Shown piece after piece: positions 41,711 to 49,320 of a DNA stretch of 64,000 bases. The stretch spans positions 1-64,000 of the forward strand of contig DASPIL010000033.1 of assembly GCA_035629175.1 (NCBI GenBank), read 5' to 3'. Each line of letters begins with the position of its first letter. Positions within the stretch are counted from its first letter, which is position 1. The notes beneath the pieces were generated by a model. The model was not told where the DNA came from. It saw only the letters and a program-made list of their open reading frames with translations, and searched no databases. A program made the translations under genes and the position numbers. The DNA comes from Verrucomicrobiia bacterium. GTDB taxonomy: Bacteria > Verrucomicrobiota > Verrucomicrobiia > Limisphaerales > DASXHY01.

Positions 41711-41892
41711 AGGATTTGAATTGCGCCTTTGATTTCATCTCCGCGCTGGAGCCCGCGCCAGGTTCCGCGGTTATCCCGGAACGCCAGCCGGGAATTCCCA
41801 TTGCACTTGATCAATGCCCGTTCTGTTCGTTGGCGTATCGCACCGGATTTCTGCTCTGGCTGCACGTGGCTCGTCATGAACACAACGTACAT
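41692..41892 (-). CDS. Small hypothetical protein, tentative
   Basis: A 66-residue reading frame starting MYVVFMTSHVQPEQ and ending LQRGDEIKGAIQILQVITT. The composition is protein-like, with a plausible beta-rich TOBE-like end, and a GGAAGG sits about 9 nt before the ATG on the minus strand. It lies downstream of the FGGY kinase gene on the same strand and overlaps the last 19 nt of the symporter gene, which is convergent. I recognise no family; it could be a chance frame. Together with the remaining bases to 41972 it fills the gap between the two operons. Confidence 0.35.
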   Translation of the reverse strand: MYVVFMTSHVQPEQKSGAIRQRTERALIKCNGNSRLAFRDNRGTWRGLQRGDEIKGAIQILQVITT

Positions 41893-41972
41893 CAGCGCAC
41901 GCCTTCCGCTAACCGGATTTGGCCAGGAAGCTACGCATCTTTTGGCGCGATCGCGGGCTGGCAACTGGGAAT

Positions 41973-43433
41973 TCAGATTACCCGGCGCACAGCCTGCTGC
42001 CATGCGTGATGCAGGGCAGTTGCCTGGGCGGAATCCAGCTTTGGAGCGTAGGAGATGTGTGTGTTTCCGATGCGCTCCAGATCCTGCAGCGATCCGCAGA
42101 TCTTCTGGTTCAGCAATCCATTCAGCGCAGCGCCCCAGGCGCACAGTTCGGTGGTCTGCGCAACGGCGAGTTCGGCACGAGTGATGTCCGCACTGAATTG
42201 CATGAGAAACTGGTTGCGGGTTGGACCTCCATCAGCAGCAATCCGGGTGACGCGATGCCCTTCCGCGCTCATCATGTCCAGGACGTCGCGAAGCTGGTAC
42301 GCGATGGACTCGAGGGCGGCGCGGACGATGTGTTCGCGCCGGGTGTGGGCGCTCATGCCGAGAATTGCGGCGCGCGCATCAGGAGACCAGTAGGGCGCGC
42401 TCAGGCCTGCGAAGGCGGGGACGAGATGCACACCGCCGTTGTCGGGCACAGAGCACGCCAGAGCTTCGACTTCCGAGGCGTCGCGGATCAGTCCCATTTG
42501 ATTCTTCAACCATTCGATGGTGGCCGCGGAGAAGTTGATGAGACCTTCAAGCGCGAAAGTGGCCTGGCCATTGAGCACCCATGCCAGGGCCAGCACGCTT
42601 CCCTTTTCAGGCAGGCGGAATGCGCTGCCCACATTCAGCATGACCGACGTTCCTGTTCCGAACGTGGCTTTTGCGGTTCCCGGCGTGAAGCAGCGCTGGG
42701 CGAAGAGAGCTGCCTGTGAATCGCCCATCACCCCTGCAATTGGAATTGGGTTTGGAAGCAGGCCCTCGAGATCAGTATCGCCGAACTGAGCCGCGCTTTC
42801 CCGCACTTCAGGCAGAGCGCGAGAAGAAACTTCGAAGAGGTTGCACAGCTCTGGATCCCATCGAAGTTCGGCGATGTTGAACAGAAGCGTGCGGCTGGCG
42901 TTGGTGAAATCGGTGGCAAAAGTTTTTCCATGCGTGAGGCGATGGATAAGATAGGTGTCGATGGTTCCAATGACCGCTTCACCGGTTTTAAGCTTTTGCG
43001 CGAGGCCGGGTTTTTCCTGGATGAGCCACTTGAGTTTTGAAGCCGAGAAATATGTATTAATCTTGAGCCCGGTCTTTTCCCGCACGGTGCTTTCATGGCC
43101 GGAACGAATGAGATCGGCGCAAATCCCATCGCCGCGGCGGTCGAGCCACACCAGCGCATTGTGCAAGGGTTTGCTGGTTTTACGGTCGAAGATGAGGATC
43201 GTTTCGCGCTGGTTCGTCAGGCTGAGGAAGCTGATGGGATGGCGATGTTGTTCCACCACCTCCCTGAGGACGGCGAGCGTGTTCTGCCAGATTTCTTCAG
43301 GGTCGTGTTCGACCCAGCCGGGTTGCGGGTAGAGTTGGCGGTGCTCGCGGCTGGCCCGGGCGAGGACTTCGCCTTGCGGCGAAAAGACGAGCGCTTTGGT
43401 TGCAGAGGTGCTTTGGTCAAGGGCTAGGAGCAT
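41973..43433 (-). CDS. FGGY-family carbohydrate kinase (glycerol kinase-like), candidate apulose kinase
   Basis: A 486-residue sugar kinase. The ATP-binding start is MLLALDQSTSATKALVF; other marks are WVEHDPEEIW, LTNQRET, VWLDRRGDGICADL, GTIDTYLIHRLT, TDFTNASRTLLFNI, MGDSQAALFAQ, GTGTSVMLN and ADGGPTRNQFLMQF. Sequence is closest to glycerol kinases, but no glycerol transporter or GlpD is nearby. Co-location with a split transketolase and a FucI/AraA-like isomerase matches the three-step D-apiose route (isomerase, apulose kinase, apulose-4-phosphate transketolase). ATG 43433 lies at the very edge of a 9-bp tandem repeat array; the frame upstream only translates the repeat (SPISPISP) and is rejected. 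Confidence 0.85.
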   Translation of the reverse strand: MLLALDQSTSATKALVFSPQGEVLARASREHRQLYPQPGWVEHDPEEIWQNTLAVLREVVEQHRHPISFLSLTNQRETILIFDRKTSKPLHNALVWLDRRGDGICADLIRSGHESTVREKTGLKINTYFSASKLKWLIQEKPGLAQKLKTGEAVIGTIDTYLIHRLTHGKTFATDFTNASRTLLFNIAELRWDPELCNLFEVSSRALPEVRESAAQFGDTDLEGLLPNPIPIAGVMGDSQAALFAQRCFTPGTAKATFGTGTSVMLNVGSAFRLPEKGSVLALAWVLNGQATFALEGLINFSAATIEWLKNQMGLIRDASEVEALACSVPDNGGVHLVPAFAGLSAPYWSPDARAAILGMSAHTRREHIVRAALESIAYQLRDVLDMMSAEGHRVTRIAADGGPTRNQFLMQFSADITRAELAVAQTTELCAWGAALNGLLNQKICGSLQDLERIGNTHISYAPKLDSAQATALHHAWQQAVRRVI

Positions 43434-43485
43434 GGGACTAATGAGACTAATGGGACTAATGGGACTAATGGGACTAATGGGACTT
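43432..43485. repeat. Six 9-bp tandem repeats (ATGGGACTA), left flank of cassette
   Basis: Six units, five reading ATGGGACTA or ATGGGACTT and one ATGAGACTA. On the minus strand the array contains both the stop codon of the four-helix-bundle gene (CATTAG) and the start codon of the FGGY kinase (CCCATG). Degenerate copies of the same unit lie on the other side of the four-helix-bundle gene. Confidence 0.95.
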
Positions 43486-44025
43486 ATGGCGGCGGCGGGC
43501 TTCGAACATGCGTTCGCGGAGGCCGCCGTGCCGGGTGAAATCCTGCTCGAGACGAAGGATCTGGCGATCAAGGAGGTAGTTCGCCTGGTGAATGAGACAA
43601 ATGGCGATGTTGGCTACGATCTCCGCAGGACGGCTTTCCGCAAACGGACGAAAGATCTCGTACGTAGAGTCGGGCCGGCTGCCAAGTTTGCGCACGTAGA
43701 GAGCCTCTGTTGAGTTCTTGTCCCAGATGTTCAGTTCGCGCGCGCGTAGGAAATCGCCGTAATCGAGCAGAAGTTCTTCCAGGCTGGCACGAGCCACGTT
43801 CGTCAGCTTGATTTCGGTTTCCTTCGAGGTGCCTGAGGCTTTTGAGGCTTCGGAAATGTTCTGCTTTCCGGATCGCGCTGCCTGAACCATCTGGTCGATC
43901 GTCCGGTCTCGTCTTTCGAAAAAGCGCTTGCAAAAGGTGAAAGTCAGGTCGTAGATCATCTCTGATTTCCGGTAGGACAGAAGCTCGCGGTAGTTCCCGT
44001 GCGGCGGTATGAATCCCTCTTGCAT
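43474..44025 (-). CDS. Four-helix-bundle suffix domain protein (23S rRNA-IVS/Avd-like)
   Basis: A 183-residue helical protein. HGNYRELLSYRKSEMIYDLT, RRDRTIDQMVQAARSGKQNI and EASKASGTSKETEIKLTNVARASLEELLLDY are the four-helix-bundle signature found in proteins from 23S rRNA intervening sequences and in diversity-generating-retroelement accessory proteins (Avd). The last 60 residues (AEIVANIAICLIHQANYLLDRQI, FTRHGGLRERM) are the longer suffix form. Its biochemical role is not known; Avd-type relatives bind RNA. No reverse transcriptase or rRNA is nearby. The gene is bracketed by 9-bp repeats and sits between two sugar-pathway genes to which it has no obvious link, so it looks like an inserted cassette. 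Confidence 0.88.
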   Translation of the reverse strand: MQEGFIPPHGNYRELLSYRKSEMIYDLTFTFCKRFFERRDRTIDQMVQAARSGKQNISEASKASGTSKETEIKLTNVARASLEELLLDYGDFLRARELNIWDKNSTEALYVRKLGSRPDSTYEIFRPFAESRPAEIVANIAICLIHQANYLLDRQILRLEQDFTRHGGLRERMFEARRRHKSH

Positions 44026-44045
44026 ATGTTTTCCCTTTTTTCCCC

Positions 44046-44090
44046 ATCAGTCCCATGGATCCTATAAGACCCATGGGACTCATGGGACCC
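44046..44090. repeat. Degenerate 9-bp repeats, right flank of cassette
   Basis: About five diverged 9-bp units (ATCAGTCCCAT, GGATCCTAT, AAGACCCAT, GGGACTCAT, GGGACCC) built on the same GTCCCAT word as the left array. The stop codon of the transketolase C-subunit (44080-44082) lies inside this array, so the last residues VP plus stop are encoded by repeat sequence. Confidence 0.85.
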
Positions 44091-45081
44091 GTGCCTTTAT
44101 AACCACTGCCGACAAACTTTCCATCGAAATTCCGTAATGGCGGAAAATGTCCGCTTGCGAACCTGTGACGGTTTCTTCATCTGGAATGCCTACCATGCGG
44201 AACGCCACGTGCACGCCCGCCTGCATGAGGAGGCCGGCGCACGCTTCGCCCAAACCGCCGTGAACGCTGTGCTCTTCCACCGTGATTACTGACCGGCATT
44301 CGCGGGCCGCGCGCAGGATGGTCTCTGCGTCGAGCGGTTTCACTGTGTGCACACTTAAAACCCTGGCGCGAATGCCGCGCTCTTCCAACGCCGCCGCTGC
44401 CAGCACGCAATGCACAACGGTCTCTCCCGTCCCAATAAATGCAACATCGTTGCCGTCGCCCAGCTGGATCGCCTTGCCGGCTTGAAACTGTGTGCCTGGC
44501 GCGTGCAGCGTGTACATGGGCGCCTTGCCGAAGCGCACAAAGACCGGCTTTGATGCGCGTGCGGCGGTTAGGATGGCCTCCCGAGTTTCAAAGTTGTCCG
44601 CGGGAACGATGATGCTGATGTTATTGATCGCGCGCAGAACAGCGAGGTCGTGCAACGAATGATGTGTGCTGCCGAGCGCGCCATAACTGACGCCGGCACT
44701 GATCCCGACCAACACAGCAGGGACGTCAGAATAGCAGATGTCGTTCTTGATTTGCTCGAGCGAGCGGGCGGTGAGAAAGCAGGAAGGTGAAACCCCGAAC
44801 GATTTCTTCCCGCACGCAGCCAGCCCGGCCGTGATGCCAACCAGATTCTGTTCAGCAATGCCGACTTCGATCAGTTGTTCCGGAAACGCCTTGCCAAAAG
44901 GTGCGAGCTTGCCGGAGCCGCGTGAGTCGCTCGTTACCGCGACAATATTGCGATCGGCGCGCGCGAGTTCCTCCATGGTTGCCGCGAACTCGTCCAGGTT
45001 CGCGCGTCCCATGCTCAGGCCAAGCTTCTCGGCCATGGCTGTTGCAGCCGTCGAAAATATTGAAGGGGCAGGGGCGCTCAT
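44080..45081 (-). CDS. Transketolase C-terminal subunit (split transketolase)
   Basis: The 333-residue product is the pyrimidine-binding plus C-terminal half of transketolase, encoded separately from the TPP-phosphate half. The catalytic Glu lies in EVGIAEQNLVGITAGLA, followed by SYGALGSTHHSLHDLAVLRA, VPADNFETREAI, and the C-terminal domain VLSVHTVKPLDAETILRAA with VTVEEHSVHGGLGEA. Split enzymes include AptAB (apulose-4-phosphate transketolase) and SqwGH (sulfofructose transketolase). It overlaps the N-subunit by ATGA, so the two are translated together. Its stop is inside the 9-bp repeat array. Confidence 0.92.
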   Translation of the reverse strand: MSAPAPSIFSTAATAMAEKLGLSMGRANLDEFAATMEELARADRNIVAVTSDSRGSGKLAPFGKAFPEQLIEVGIAEQNLVGITAGLAACGKKSFGVSPSCFLTARSLEQIKNDICYSDVPAVLVGISAGVSYGALGSTHHSLHDLAVLRAINNISIIVPADNFETREAILTAARASKPVFVRFGKAPMYTLHAPGTQFQAGKAIQLGDGNDVAFIGTGETVVHCVLAAAALEERGIRARVLSVHTVKPLDAETILRAARECRSVITVEEHSVHGGLGEACAGLLMQAGVHVAFRMVGIPDEETVTGSQADIFRHYGISMESLSAVVIKARVP

Positions 45082-45923
45082 GAATTTTTTTGCAGCCGCT
45101 GTTCCGCCGCAGTGAGTTCATCTAGGGCCTGCTCCAGTTCGGTGGCGGTGGGCACGCCGTGATGCCACTTCGGCACGTTCTCCATGAAGCTGACGCCCTT
45201 GCCTTTCACTGTGCTGGCAAGGATGAACGTGGGCTGCCCGGGCGCAGGCGCGGCGCTGAGCGCCTCAACCAGGTCCGCGAAATTGTGTCCGTCGACGGTC
45301 CGCACCGCCCACCCAAAAGCACGCCATTTGTCCTCGAGCGGCTCGTTGCAACACACATCACGCGTGTGGCCAGTGATCTGCAGCGTGTTGTGGTCAAGGA
45401 TCGCGACGAGGTTATCGAGCTTGTGATGCGAGGCCGCCATGGCAGCCTCCCAGTTCGAACCCTCGGCCAACTCTCCGTCACCGAGCAACGTGAACACGCG
45501 GTAATTGGCGCGATCCATTTTCCCGGCGAGCGCCATCCCGAGGCAGATCGGAAGACCGTGGCCCAGTGCGCCCGTGTTCATTTCGATTCCGGGAATGTGG
45601 CGCGTCGGGTGGCCCACGAAATGGGACTGATAGCGGCAGATCTTGTCGAGTTCGGTTTCAGGGAAGAAGCCGCGATCCGCGAGAACGGTGTAAAGCGCTT
45701 CAACGCAGTGTCCCTTGCTTTGGACGTAACGATCGCGGTGCGGGTGCAGCGCATTCTGCGGCGAGATGTTTAGCACCTGGTTGTATAGGGCCACCAGGAT
45801 ATCGATGCAGGAGAGGCCGCCACCCGTGTGTCCGGCGCCTGCATGACGAATCGCCTGCAGCATGCGTTTGCGCAGGCGCAACGATTTGAGCTGGAGGTCC
45901 AGGAAGGGGCGTTGTTCAGCCAT
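45078..45923 (-). CDS. Transketolase N-terminal subunit (split transketolase)
   Basis: The 281-residue product carries the TPP-binding GDGELAEGSNWEAAMAASHHKLDNLVAILDHN motif read in sections, the conserved histidine-rich AIRHAGAGHTGGGLSCIDIL start and SKGHCVEALYTVLADRGF. It is the PP half of a two-subunit transketolase. I chose ATG 45923 (MAEQRPFLDLQLK); an in-frame ATG at 45956 would overlap more of the isomerase gene. It overlaps the isomerase gene by 8 nt and the C-subunit by 4 nt, so all three are one operon. In the apiose scheme the enzyme would convert apulose-4-phosphate plus glyceraldehyde-3-phosphate to xylulose-5-phosphate and dihydroxyacetone phosphate. Confidence 0.92.
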   Translation of the reverse strand: MAEQRPFLDLQLKSLRLRKRMLQAIRHAGAGHTGGGLSCIDILVALYNQVLNISPQNALHPHRDRYVQSKGHCVEALYTVLADRGFFPETELDKICRYQSHFVGHPTRHIPGIEMNTGALGHGLPICLGMALAGKMDRANYRVFTLLGDGELAEGSNWEAAMAASHHKLDNLVAILDHNTLQITGHTRDVCCNEPLEDKWRAFGWAVRTVDGHNFADLVEALSAAPAPGQPTFILASTVKGKGVSFMENVPKWHHGVPTATELEQALDELTAAEQRLQKNS

Positions 45924-47337
45924 GCCGGTGCACTTCCCATCCGAAATAGTTTCCAAAGGCCTCCTCGAGAATGGCCGCGCTTTGGGAAACGGTCATCACG
46001 ACATGGTGTTCAAAGCCGTTGCGGCAAACGTAGTTCATCAGCTTCTGCAGGTTCGGCACACGCGCCACAGCTCGATTGCCGAAGGTGTCGAGCGGATCAT
46101 TTGTAAGCTCGCCCTCGCCCACATACGCGCGGATGCAACCGTCCGTATCCGCGGTCGTGATGCGTCCGAAGGTCAGGGGACCCCCGGGTGTGCGCCCTTC
46201 GAGTGCGCCATATGTGTTCTCCACGCCAAGCGTGCTGCCGAGAATCGGGGCGTTGGAAATCTTGATGTCGGGCAGAAAGCTCTTCGCCCAGTTGCCGCAA
46301 TGGAAGAGCACGCACTTTTCGTCGTCATCGGCGTAGTTATTGTTCCAATCGACGAGCGCCGCAGGCGTGTTGCCTGCCAGTTGCATGGCACACATCGTAA
46401 GCACGCCGGTGACATCGACCTCGCACGCACTTGGCATGAAACGATCGCTCATCATGCTCATCAGCGTGCAAACGTTGCAGCCGTAATTCTGTTGAACCGA
46501 GGTCCAGCATTGAATCGCCGTTGCGTCGAGCGCGTTGGCGGTCATCCAGTCGGCGAGCACGACACCCATTTTCGCCATCTGCACGAGCTTGTCATGGGGA
46601 ACGCCCGGGGCAGGCGCGTAGCTTTTGATTTCGTCGAGCTTTGCTGCGACGGACGGAACCGACAGATCAAGCTTGTTGGCATTGCCGATGATTTCGGAAA
46701 GATCAACCGTGGTGACGCTGATGCCGTGCCGCTCCAGGATTTTTTCCGAGTAACGAACGGTGTTGAACGCGCCTGGCCGCGCGCCGACGGCGCCGAGCCG
46801 GACACCGCGCATGCCGTTCACGACGCGGCAGACGCCCATGAACTGCTGCAGGTCCTGCATGAAGCTTGCGGACGTGGGATGCGATACGTGTTTGCTCGTG
46901 AGCGTGAACTTGATCCCGGCCTGGACCAGGTTGTTGCACACGGATATTTTGCCGCAGTAAGCATCGCGCCGTCGCGCAGGGGAGAGTTGCTTGAGGTCGT
47001 CGGGATAACCCTGGATCAAAACCGGCACGTTCAGCTTTGCCATCTTGAGCGTGTCAGCAACTCCCTTTTCATCGCCGAAATTCGGAAGGCAGACAAGGAT
47101 CCCATCCATCTCGTGACTGTGCCTTCGGAAGAGTTCAGCGCACTTTCGGGCATCGGCGTGGGTCTCCACACCACCGAGCTTGGAGTCATTTTCGTCCAGC
47201 TGAATGGCGCGAATGCCGAGTTTCGCAAACACACCTGCCATGTCCGCCCGCGCCTCCGTAATGAGGTGATCCGGGAAAAAGTCGCGATTTCCGTAAAGCA
47301 CGCCGAGCGCGAACGGCTTGGAATTGAGGGCTTTCAT
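45916..47337 (-). CDS. L-fucose/L-arabinose isomerase-family protein
   Basis: A 473-residue protein of the FucI/AraA-like fold. Stretches seen are GILVCLPNFGDEKGVADTL, LGAVGARPGAFNTVRYSEKIL, IQCWTSVQQNYGCNVCTLMS, SACEVDVTGVLTMCAMQLAGN (a likely metal-ligand Glu and Asp), VDWNNNYADDDEKCVLFHCGNW (with a likely ligand His) and GRTPGGPLTFGRITT. Family members interconvert aldoses and ketoses with Mn2+. As the first gene of the isomerase-transketolase-kinase operon it is the natural candidate for aldose-to-ketose isomerisation of the operon's sugar. Whether characterised apiose isomerases belong to this family needs checking. It is divergent from the BNR operon across a 141-nt gap that should hold both promoters. 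Confidence 0.85.
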   Translation of the reverse strand: MKALNSKPFALGVLYGNRDFFPDHLITEARADMAGVFAKLGIRAIQLDENDSKLGGVETHADARKCAELFRRHSHEMDGILVCLPNFGDEKGVADTLKMAKLNVPVLIQGYPDDLKQLSPARRRDAYCGKISVCNNLVQAGIKFTLTSKHVSHPTSASFMQDLQQFMGVCRVVNGMRGVRLGAVGARPGAFNTVRYSEKILERHGISVTTVDLSEIIGNANKLDLSVPSVAAKLDEIKSYAPAPGVPHDKLVQMAKMGVVLADWMTANALDATAIQCWTSVQQNYGCNVCTLMSMMSDRFMPSACEVDVTGVLTMCAMQLAGNTPAALVDWNNNYADDDEKCVLFHCGNWAKSFLPDIKISNAPILGSTLGVENTYGALEGRTPGGPLTFGRITTADTDGCIRAYVGEGELTNDPLDTFGNRAVARVPNLQKLMNYVCRNGFEHHVVMTVSQSAAILEEAFGNYFGWEVHRHG

Positions 47338-47478
47338 AGTGCGTGGAAAGACAATTCCCTGCGGGCAATTGATGCAAGCCGTTTCTGGCTGGTGGCATTT
47401 TCCATAAATCTTTTGGCCCTTTTAAGATGACCGAATTCGGGGCTTTGGGTTACAAGAGAAAGGCCTCCAAACAGGTCT

Positions 47479-49320
47479 ATGCTATCGCTCACAAACAAAT
47501 GTCGGTTGCGTGTTGCCGTCATGGCAATGTCAGCATTGCTTTGCGTGGAGTCAACGCGGACGTTCGCCGCGGACATCGTTGCCGGGACGAATCGCTTTCA
47601 GGGTGAGGTCATTGTCCTCGCCCCGGAGGGCTTCACTGTCGACGAAAGGAGCGCCGCGCAGTTCAATGTTTCCCTGCGGGAATCCGCTGAAACGCTATCA
47701 GGATCGCGCATGGCGCATCGCGCCCTGAAGCAAACAACCGAAGCCGCCCGGCGCGGCCCGAGCGCGGATAACCCGCACTTTGCTGTGCGCTTTGCAATGC
47801 CGATTCCGCCCGAAAACGACACCAACCTCATCGGCGCATTGCTGGGACTGGATGCGAATGTGCTCGCCCACAACCATTCGCCTGGATTCGCGGTCCTTCC
47901 AAACGGCGATGTGCTGGCGATTTATTTCAGCGCAGAGGGGCCGCGCGGTCACAACGAGCGCGCAGCGTCGGCGCGGTTTGTGCAGGCGCGGCTGCGTCAT
48001 GGGGCCGAGGAGTGGGATCTTCCCGAGCTATTTTTTCACACGCGCGACTTCAACGATCAATCGGCGCTGCTTTGGATCGATGGAAGCACGGTGCGGTTTT
48101 TTGGCGGGGGACGCGAAAACCCGATGATGTTCAAAATCGCCGCTTCCGAGGATAACGGCGCTCACTGGAAATTGTCGTTACCCATCCTGGAAGCGCCTCC
48201 AAAAGATTTCACTGCGCAACCGATCGTGAATGCCTTTCGGGATCCACGCGGGTCCATGTATTTCGCGATGGATGCTGAAGATGACAACAGCTTTCTCTGG
48301 CGCAGTTCCGATCAAGGCGTGACGTGGCGCGACATGGGCGGACGGACGGGAGGACGCCATTCAACGATGGCGCTGTTGAGTGATGGAAATACGCTGCTCT
48401 CCATTGGGGGAAAGAACACCGCTGTCAACGGATTCACGCCACAAAACATTTCGACCAACTGGGGAGCAACGTGGTCGGAATCGACTTCGACTATCTTTTC
48501 GCCGCTTGGCGGGAATCAGCGCCCACACCTCATTCGACTCGCGAACGGCCATCTTTGCTTTGTCACGGATTCCTATCATCGCCGAAAGGAGGAATTACCA
48601 CCGGGGTGGACGCATGGAGCGGGTGCATTCGTGGCGATTTCCAGGGACGACGGCATGACGTGGCGTGTAAAGCGGCTGCCGGTGGAACTGCCGCATGAGG
48701 CGGATCGTGCCCGGGGAACTTTGGGCTATGCGAGTGTGGCACAGGCGCCCAATGGTGTGATCCACGTGCTCGCGACCATGACCCACCCTTGTCTGCACTA
48801 CGAGTTCAATGAGGCCTGGGTTTTCTCTGACCGGGCTGAGGGGGAACTGGATGTGGATGGAGCGCGTGTCGAACAATTTGCCGAGAATCACGCCAACGGA
48901 AAACAGCGCGTGAGTTGGTCGGCGGAAATCACGAAAGCCGGAAGTTACCGTTTGCACGGCAAGGAGATCTCTTATTACGACAACGGACAGAAAGAACGCG
49001 AGACCACCTACATCCGTGGCCGGAAATCTGGAATCGAAACATTGTGGACGCGCGACGGGAAGAAAATTTGGGTGTGGGAGCGGGATGTTGAAAAGAACAC
49101 GGCGGTGTGGACGCACTATTGGCCGAACGGGAGGAAACGCGTGGAATCGCATTGGAACCTCAAGCCGCGCGCCCGCGACGCCGCGCGCCATTTCGTCGGG
49201 CTTGAAGCCCATGGGAAAGCGACGCATTGGAGCGAGGACGGCAAGGTGTCAGCGCGCTATGAATTTGCGCATGGCGCGCTGGTTAACTCTTCAAAACCGG
49301 GCGGCCAGGGTTTTCGATGA
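47479..49320 (+). CDS. BNR/Asp-box sialidase-like secreted protein with MORN-like C-terminus
   Basis: The 613-residue product has a signal peptide (CRLRVAVMAMSALLCVESTRTFA). Asp-box motifs of a six-bladed propeller are present: SEDNGAHW, SSDQGVTW and SRDDGMTW, with GGNQRPHLIRLANGHLC between. From about residue 490 the sequence changes to YWPNGRK-type repeats (ISYYDNGQKERETTYIRGRKSG, THYWPNGRKRVESHW, HWSEDGKVSARYEFAHG) as in MORN/YwqK proteins. True sialidase activity is not assured, because the Arg triad cannot be assigned with confidence. It is the first gene of an eight-gene operon and overlaps the symporter by ATGA. Confidence 0.8.
   Translation: MLSLTNKCRLRVAVMAMSALLCVESTRTFAADIVAGTNRFQGEVIVLAPEGFTVDERSAAQFNVSLRESAETLSGSRMAHRALKQTTEAARRGPSADNPHFAVRFAMPIPPENDTNLIGALLGLDANVLAHNHSPGFAVLPNGDVLAIYFSAEGPRGHNERAASARFVQARLRHGAEEWDLPELFFHTRDFNDQSALLWIDGSTVRFFGGGRENPMMFKIAASEDNGAHWKLSLPILEAPPKDFTAQPIVNAFRDPRGSMYFAMDAEDDNSFLWRSSDQGVTWRDMGGRTGGRHSTMALLSDGNTLLSIGGKNTAVNGFTPQNISTNWGATWSESTSTIFSPLGGNQRPHLIRLANGHLCFVTDSYHRRKEELPPGWTHGAGAFVAISRDDGMTWRVKRLPVELPHEADRARGTLGYASVAQAPNGVIHVLATMTHPCLHYEFNEAWVFSDRAEGELDVDGARVEQFAENHANGKQRVSWSAEITKAGSYRLHGKEISYYDNGQKERETTYIRGRKSGIETLWTRDGKKIWVWERDVEKNTAVWTHYWPNGRKRVESHWNLKPRARDAARHFVGLEAHGKATHWSEDGKVSARYEFAHGALVNSSKPGGQGFR

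Noticed and set aside
41973-43433. Simple glycerol kinase assignment (glpK)
   Set aside because: Sequence is GlpK-like, but no glycerol facilitator or glycerol-3-phosphate dehydrogenase is adjacent and the operon context points to a ketose substrate; left as FGGY kinase.
43432-43485. CRISPR-like or microsatellite array
   Set aside because: Units are 9 bp and contiguous without spacers, so not CRISPR; kept instead as the flank of a possible mobile cassette.
43474-44025. Diversity-generating retroelement
   Set aside because: The four-helix protein is Avd-like, but there is no reverse transcriptase and no template/variable repeat pair in the window.
44080-45923. Sulfoquinovose (sulfo-transketolase) pathway for the split transketolase
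   Set aside because: SqwGH loci carry sulfo-sugar isomerases and sulfonate exporters or reductases, none seen here, and the FGGY kinase has no place in that route. Still possible if partners are elsewhere.
45862-47430. 522-codon plus-strand open frame
   Set aside because: It is fully antisense to the isomerase gene, is rich in His/Arg/Val without domain signature, and arises from GC-rich third positions.
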